12,214 nucleotides of DNA from Parvularia atlantis (lineage: Eukaryota; Opisthokonta; Rotosphaerida), in contig CALSCO010000946.1 of assembly GCA_943704415.1 (NCBI GenBank), positions 1-12,214 on the forward strand, read 5' to 3'. The position numbers and the translations under genes were made by a program. Shown here piece by piece: positions 7,823 through 12,214 of this stretch. Below the pieces are notes generated by a model, which searched no databases, was not told the origin of the DNA, and worked only from the letters and a program-made list of their open reading frames with translations. The stretch's first letter is position 1. Each line of letters begins with the position of its first letter.

Positions 7823-10492
7823 ATGCTGGCAAGCGGAAGCGACGAGGACGACGCATCCGCGTTCTCATCGACGGACGAGGCGGACGAGCCCGAGGACGAG
7901 CCCGAGCGGCGGCCGGCGGCGCGGCGGCCCGTGCGCGATCACGTGGACGACACCGATGCGCCCGATCTGCGCGACGACGACGACATGGCCGGACTGTACC
8001 CGCACCAGCGCGACGGCGTGCGGTGGATGTGGGCGCTGCATCGCCGGCGCGCGCCCGGCGGCATCCTCGCTGACGACATGGGCCTCGGCAAGACCGTGCA
8101 GGTCGCCGTGCTGCTGCGGCTGCTCTTCGCGCGCGGCCTCGCCCGCACCGCGCTCATCGTCATGCCCAAGGTCGTCCTCGGCAACTGGGCGGGCGAGCTC
8201 GCGCGGTGGTGCCCGGGCGCGCGTGTCGGCACGTTCCACGGCCCATCGCCGGCCGAGCGCGAGCGGCAGCTGGCGCGCGTCATCGAGCACGGCGGCGTCT
8301 GCCTCACCACGTACGGCATGGTCCGCAACAACGCCGCCGCCCTCGCCGCGCATGACTGGTCGTACGCCGTGTTGGACGAGGGCCACCTGATCAAGAACCC
8401 GAGCTGCCACGCCACGCGCGCGCTCAAGAGCATCGCGGCCGCGCACCGCCTCATCCTCACCGGCACACCCGTCCAGAACAACCTGCGCGAGCTCTGGACG
8501 CTGCTCGACTACGTTACCGACGGCGAGCTGCTCGGCACGCGCCGCGCGTTCATCGCCAACTACGAGCGGCCGATCCTGCGCGCGGCCGACCGCGGCGCCA
8601 CCGACGCCGGTGCGCGCCGCCGCTGACACCGCAGTGTTGGCCGCCGCTCACGTCGTGCTGCGCCAGACCGTCGCCTCGGCAACCGCATCGGCGAGGAGCT
8701 GCGCGCCGTGTTTGCGCCGTACTTTCTCCGACGCGAGAAGAAGACCGTGTTTAGCCAGAGCCTGAGGAAGAAGGAGCTGGTCGTGTGGACGTACCTGCAG
8801 CCGCCGCAGCTCGAGGTGTATCGTGCGTTCCTCGAGACGCCCGAGGTCAACAAGGCGCGTGCACGCGCGGACACAACAAGCGCCGCATACTGTCAGCTGA
8901 CGGGCCGGGCCGCGCAGCTGTTCAACTCGAAGCAGTCGCCGCTGGCCGCGCTTGTCGTCCTGCGCAAGATCTGCGACCACCCGCTGCTCCTGAACGCGTC
9001 CGACAAGACGCTGCGCGGCCTGCTGAGCGCAGTGGATGCGTCGTCATCGCTCGCTGCACTTGCGCGGTGCGGTGCCACGTCGCATGTTGCCCGACGCGGC
9101 GCCCCTGAGCGAGGCCCGCCGCCGCACCGCCGCAGCGACTCGGCCAAGACGCTGCCGCGCGCCGACACGGAGCAGGATGACCTCGACCCGGCGGGCCCGG
9201 CGCGCGGCAGACCGGGCGCGCTGCGCAACCTGCGCCCGATGGAGGTGGCCGAGCTGGTGGCGCAGTCGGGCAAGCTGATGTTTCTGCGGTACCTCCTGCC
9301 CGAGCTCGTGCGCGCCGGCCACCGCGTGCTCTTGTTCAGCCAGAGCCTGCGCATGCTCGACCTGCTCGAGATGCTGCTGGGCTCGCTCGGCATCGCACAC
9401 GCGCGCATCGACGGCTCGATCGTGAGCCAGGACGAGCGGCAGCGGCGGATCGACGCGTTCCAGCGGCCGGACGGCGCGAGCTGCTTCCTCCTGACGACTG
9501 AGGTCGGCGGCGTGGGCCTGACGCTGACTGGCGCCGACCGCGTGGTCGTGGTCGAGCCGCACTGGAACCCGGCCAAGGACGCGCAGGCGGTCGACCGGGC
9601 GTGCCGGATGGGCCAAACGCGGCCCGTGGTCGTGTACCGTCTCAATTCGTGCGGCACGGTGGAGGAGAAGATCTTCCGCAAGCAGGTGTTCAAGCGCTAC
9701 CTATCGCACGCGGCGACCGAGGCCGACGGCGCGCGCAGCCTGCGCTACTTCACGCGCGAAGAGCTGCGCGACCTGTTCAGCATCCCGAGCCCGTACGTCT
9801 CGCGCACGCATGAGCAGCTGGTGGCGATCCACGGCGCGGGCGTTGCGCTCGAGGGCGAGTTTGAGGACCTGGGCGCGCACCTGTACGCGATCTGCGCGCG
9901 GCCCGAGGTGTTTGCTGTGTCGGATCACAACCTGCTGTACTCCAAGCTGGAGCCGCCGCTGCCGCCGGCCGAGGGCGGCGAGGAGCAGCAGCAGCCGCGC
10001 AAGGGCCGCGGGCGGCCGCGCAAGGGGCACGCTCTGGCGGATCGTGACGACATGACGGCGGACGTGCCGGACGTGACGCGGCTGCGGCTCGTGGATGACG
10101 AGGCGCGCGACGCGGGCGCAGCGAGTGGTGAGGACGACGTGGACAGCGAGGTGCAGTCGAGCCCGGCGAGGACCGAGACTCCTCCACAGCGACCGCAACA
10201 GCCGCCGCCGGAACCCACGCCGAGCCGCGCGCGCATCGTGCTACCCAGCTCCGACGAGGACGCGGACGAGGACGAGGACGAGGATGAGACCGCAGTCGAC
10301 GAGGACGGGCCCTGCGCGACGTGCGCGGCGTCGCTCGGCCCGGACGCTGCGGGGCGCTTCCGCGGGCTCCTGCGCGCAGCCGAGGGCGCGGGCGATCTCG
10401 CGGCGGCGCTGGACGCGCTCGAGCTGTGCGCGCACGAGCCGCGGGTGCACGCGATCGCGCAGTCACTCGGGCGGGCGAGAGGGTGGTGGTGA
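7823..10492 (+). CDS. ERCC6L: ERCC6L/PICH-like SNF2 translocase, 3-4 exons
   Basis: Exons are 7823-8609, 8667-8854 and 8918-10492 (TGA), giving 849 aa. A probable further intron at 9067-9135 (GTGCGG...CGCAG) would make it 826 aa. Numbering below is for 849 aa. An acidic N-terminus precedes the SNF2 motor: DDMGLGKT (K90), DEGH (185-188), LTGTPVQNN, SPLAALVVLRKICDHP, SGKL, then TTEVGGVGLTL and DRACRMGQ (551-558). Beyond the motor, SDHNLLYS (660-667) matches a PICH-specific segment. An AT-hook-like GRGRPRK (about 688-694), an acidic tract and a C-terminal helical-repeat-like segment (about 805-849) follow, the last like the end of PICH. In animals PICH is an ATP-driven DNA translocase coating ultrafine anaphase bridges; the same role is inferred. 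ALG5 starts 60 bases downstream on the same strand. Confidence 0.88.
8855..8917 (+). other. probable GC-AG intron in the ERCC6L-like gene
   Basis: The 63-base segment begins GCGCGTGC after AAG and ends CGCGCAG, with CTGAC before the acceptor. It encodes 21 Ala/Arg/Thr-rich residues between EVNK and LFNSKQSPL, where family members are continuous. Removal needs a GC donor; the GT four bases on breaks the frame, and the GT at 8846 would also remove VNK. Confidence 0.65.
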
Positions 10493-10552
10493 GGTGCCTT
10501 GTCACTGTTGGTACCACACACCACACCACCACGCCGCCCGCCAGAGCGCCGA

Positions 10553-11799
10553 ATGGACCCCATGTGGCTCGTGTACGGCGCCGAGGCGCTGCTGGCCGCG
10601 GCACTCGTGGTGCGTGCGCGCGCGCGCGAGACGTGACGGCGCACGCCCAGGACGCCGACGGTGTGCGCACACAGCTGCACGTCACGATGCGCGCGCTCGC
10701 GCCGCAAAAGCGCGCGACGCACCCGGACGAGCTGTTCTACCTCGACCCGCGCAGCAACGCGCACCTGCCCTTCCCGCGGCTGCGCGAGCCCGCCAGTGTC
10801 ACGCTCAGCGTCGTCTTCCCGTGCTACAACGAGGAGCAGCGGTGCGCGCGGCCATCACCCCGCTTTCGCAGTCAACCCTGCTGACGGCGCGGGGACACAC
10901 ACGCGCACGCACGGGCACACGCAGCCTCACCGGCACGCTCGACGACACACTCGCGTACCTCAAGGCGCGCGGGGCGCGCGAGCGCGCGTTCACGTGGGAG
11001 GTGATCGTCGTCGACGACGGCTCGCGCGACCGCACGGCTGAGGTCGCGCTCGACTGCGCGCGGCGCGAGGGCACCGAGCACGTGCGCCTGCTCCGGCTCG
11101 TGCGCAACCGCGGCAAGGGCGGCGCGGTGACCGAGGGCCTGCTGCGCGCGCGCGGCGAGCTGCTGCTCTTCGCCGACGGCGACAACGCGACGGCCATCGC
11201 CGACCTCGAGAAGCTGGAGAAGCAGGCGCGCGCGGTCGAGCGCGACAGCCTCGCGTTCGCGGTCGGGTCGCGCGCGCACCTCGTCGCGACCGAGGTCGTC
11301 GTCAAGCGCTCGCTGCTGCGCAACCTGCTCATGCGCTGCTTCCACGTGCTCGTCTACGTGCTCGGCGTCAAGACGATCCAGGTGCGGGCACGGCCGTGTC
11401 GTGCGCCAAGCTCGATCCTCACGCTGACGCACCGCAACGCCTGCTGCAGGACACGCAGTGCGGCTTCAAGATGTTCTCGCGCAAGGCCGCGCAGCTGATC
11501 ATCCCGTCGATGCACACCGAGGTGAGCGCCCGACGCAATCTTGTCGCACCCGGCCCGCTCACGCACAGCCGCACCGGGCGCAGGGCTGGATCTTCGATAT
11601 CGAGCTGTTTGTCCTGGCCGAGATGCTTGGCGTGCCCACGGTCGAGGTCGGTGTCAACTGGCGCGAGGTTGAGGGGTCCAAGCTGTCGCTGGCCAAGGAC
11701 TCGCTCTTCATGCTGCGCGACCTGTGCATCATCCGCTACCACTACGCGCTCGGGTTGTGGCGACCGCAGCCGGTGCCGCCGCTTCCGCCGCCGTCGTGA
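10553..11799 (+). CDS. ALG5: dolichyl-phosphate beta-glucosyltransferase, 5 exons
   Basis: Exons are 10553-10609, 10675-10841, 10925-11381, 11450-11521 and 11584-11799 (TGA), giving 322 aa, close to human ALG5. The enzyme moves glucose from UDP-glucose to dolichyl phosphate on the ER membrane, supplying the last three glucoses of the N-glycan precursor. A short N-terminal membrane anchor (about 4-19) is followed by a GT-A family 2 domain: LSVVFPCYNEEQR (63-75), VIVVDDGSRDRT (DDGS 105-108), RNRGKGGAV, LLFADGDNAT (159-164, usually DADGAT), GVKTIQDTQCGFKMF, GWIFDIELFVLAE and WREVEGSKL. A Pro-rich tail ends the protein. Introns are 65, 83, 68 and 62 bases. For intron 1 an earlier acceptor (after 10650) is also in frame and would add eight residues. 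It lies 60 bases after the ERCC6L-like stop, so its promoter must overlap that gene. Confidence 0.93.
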
Positions 11800-12047
11800 G
11801 CCTTGCATTGTTTTCCATTGCCGCATGCATGCTGCCGCGAGGCGCACAGAGCAACACGCACTCCCACCACACATAGAAACACAAGGGGGGACGAGCTCAG
11901 CGCGCGCGACGCGCACGAGGACGAGGGAGCAGACACACGAGGGGCCCCGCCAAGGGAGAGGAGCCCGACTGCAGAGCGGGAAGAAAGTGCGGGATGAGGG
12001 GAAGAGGGTTGGGCAAGCATGAAGTAGTCGTCGTCGTCACGGCGCGC
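11800..12047. other. convergent 3' intergenic region
   Basis: This holds the 3' regions of ALG5 (plus) and the small GTPase gene (minus). The plus strand turns purine-rich from about 11900. I see no ORF with coding character, no RNA gene and no clear AATAAA signal. Confidence 0.5.
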
Positions 12048-12172
12048 TCAGCAGCACTTGCTGCCCTGGGGCGCGGCCTGCTTGGCGGTGTCGTCGTCGA
12101 CGATAACGAGCCGTTTGGACTTTTGCCGCTGTAATTGCCCGTCCGCCCCCTGCTTTGTTGCCGCGAGCATCT
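12048..12172 (-). CDS. last exon of a probable Rab-type small GTPase (partial)
   Basis: The minus strand has an acceptor (CTCAC branch-like site, then CGCGCAG) ending at 12173. An open frame runs from there to TGA at 12050-12048: two bases finishing a split codon, then 40 residues. It starts MLAATKQ, has a polar basic stretch, then RLVIVDDD, and ends GSKCC. The hydrophilic hypervariable-looking tail and terminal Cys-Cys fit double geranylgeranylation of a Rab GTPase, which would attach it to a vesicle membrane. The GTP-binding G1-G5 boxes lie outside the window, so the family call rests on the tail alone. Other Cys-Cys proteins are possible. Confidence 0.5.
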
Positions 12173-12214
12173 CTGCGCGCGCGTGAGCACCCCACGCCGG
12201 CAGTGCCCCCCCCC
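12173..12214 (-). other. 3' part of an intron in the partial GTPase gene
   Basis: These 42 bases precede the acceptor of the partial gene. The plus strand ends in a run of C, which may be a natural homopolymer or an assembly-edge artefact. Confidence 0.4.

Noticed and set aside
7653-8390. 245-codon plus-strand frame overlapping the ERCC6L start
   Set aside because: It is low-complexity Ser/Arg/Thr in a shifted frame, while the frame from 7823 carries all SNF2 motifs.
9777-10685. 302-codon minus-strand open frame opposite ERCC6L
   Set aside because: The composition is extremely Arg/Pro/Ala-rich with no domain pattern, and it lies antisense to a convincing conserved C-terminus.
10095-11498. 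467-codon plus-strand open frame across the ERCC6L end and ALG5
   Set aside because: Its Arg/Ala/Thr-rich product overlaps real exons in another frame and only briefly coincides with ALG5 exon 3. It is a product of GC-rich DNA with few stops.
1-12214. CRISPR arrays, tRNA or rRNA genes, inverted repeats of insertion sequences
   Set aside because: I saw no regularly spaced repeats, cloverleaf-like segments or terminal inverted repeats flanking any gene.

Overview
The window comes from a compact, very GC-rich nuclear genome of a unicellular eukaryote. Seven protein-coding loci lie in 12.2 kb. Six complete genes carry about 27 short spliceosomal introns (mostly 49-83 bases), which I placed by requiring reading frame, GT..AG ends and continuity of conserved domains. 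Gene content (SynGAP-type RasGAP, PICH/ERCC6L remodeller, ALG5, microsomal P450, prenylated small GTPase) is eukaryotic but does not fix the phylum. An amoebozoan or a relative of the opisthokonts is possible; I cannot resolve it.

Layout. 14-1340 (-): Myb/SANT-like coiled-coil protein of a multicopy protist family. 1483-1830 (+): 5'-truncated coding fragment with an in-frame stop, possibly Crinkler/RHS-like. 1929-4906 (-): ten-exon PH-PAS-C2-RasGAP. 4918-5553 (+): bacterial-type DinB-fold protein, start codon 11 bases from the RasGAP start, interrupted by one intron. 5630-7624 (-): eight-exon cytochrome P450 of CYP4 type. 7823-10492 (+): ERCC6L/PICH-like SNF2 translocase, divergent from the P450 across a 198-base gap that holds a tandem pair of ACGCGT boxes. 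10553-11799 (+): ALG5 dolichyl-phosphate beta-glucosyltransferase. 12048-12172 (-): last exon of a probable Rab-type GTPase ending in Cys-Cys; the rest lies beyond the window.

The genes do not form one pathway. They are housekeeping and signalling genes packed in divergent and convergent pairs, with a more accessory-looking left end. The most notable points are a PAS sensor domain placed between PH and C2 in a catalytically complete RasGAP; a 5' splice site dominated by GTGCG, with C at +4 in 23 of 27 introns; an intron-bearing DinB gene of bacterial type; a likely GC-AG intron in the ERCC6L gene; and the ACGCGT pair. Exon coordinates are my reading of the DNA and are not confirmed by transcripts.
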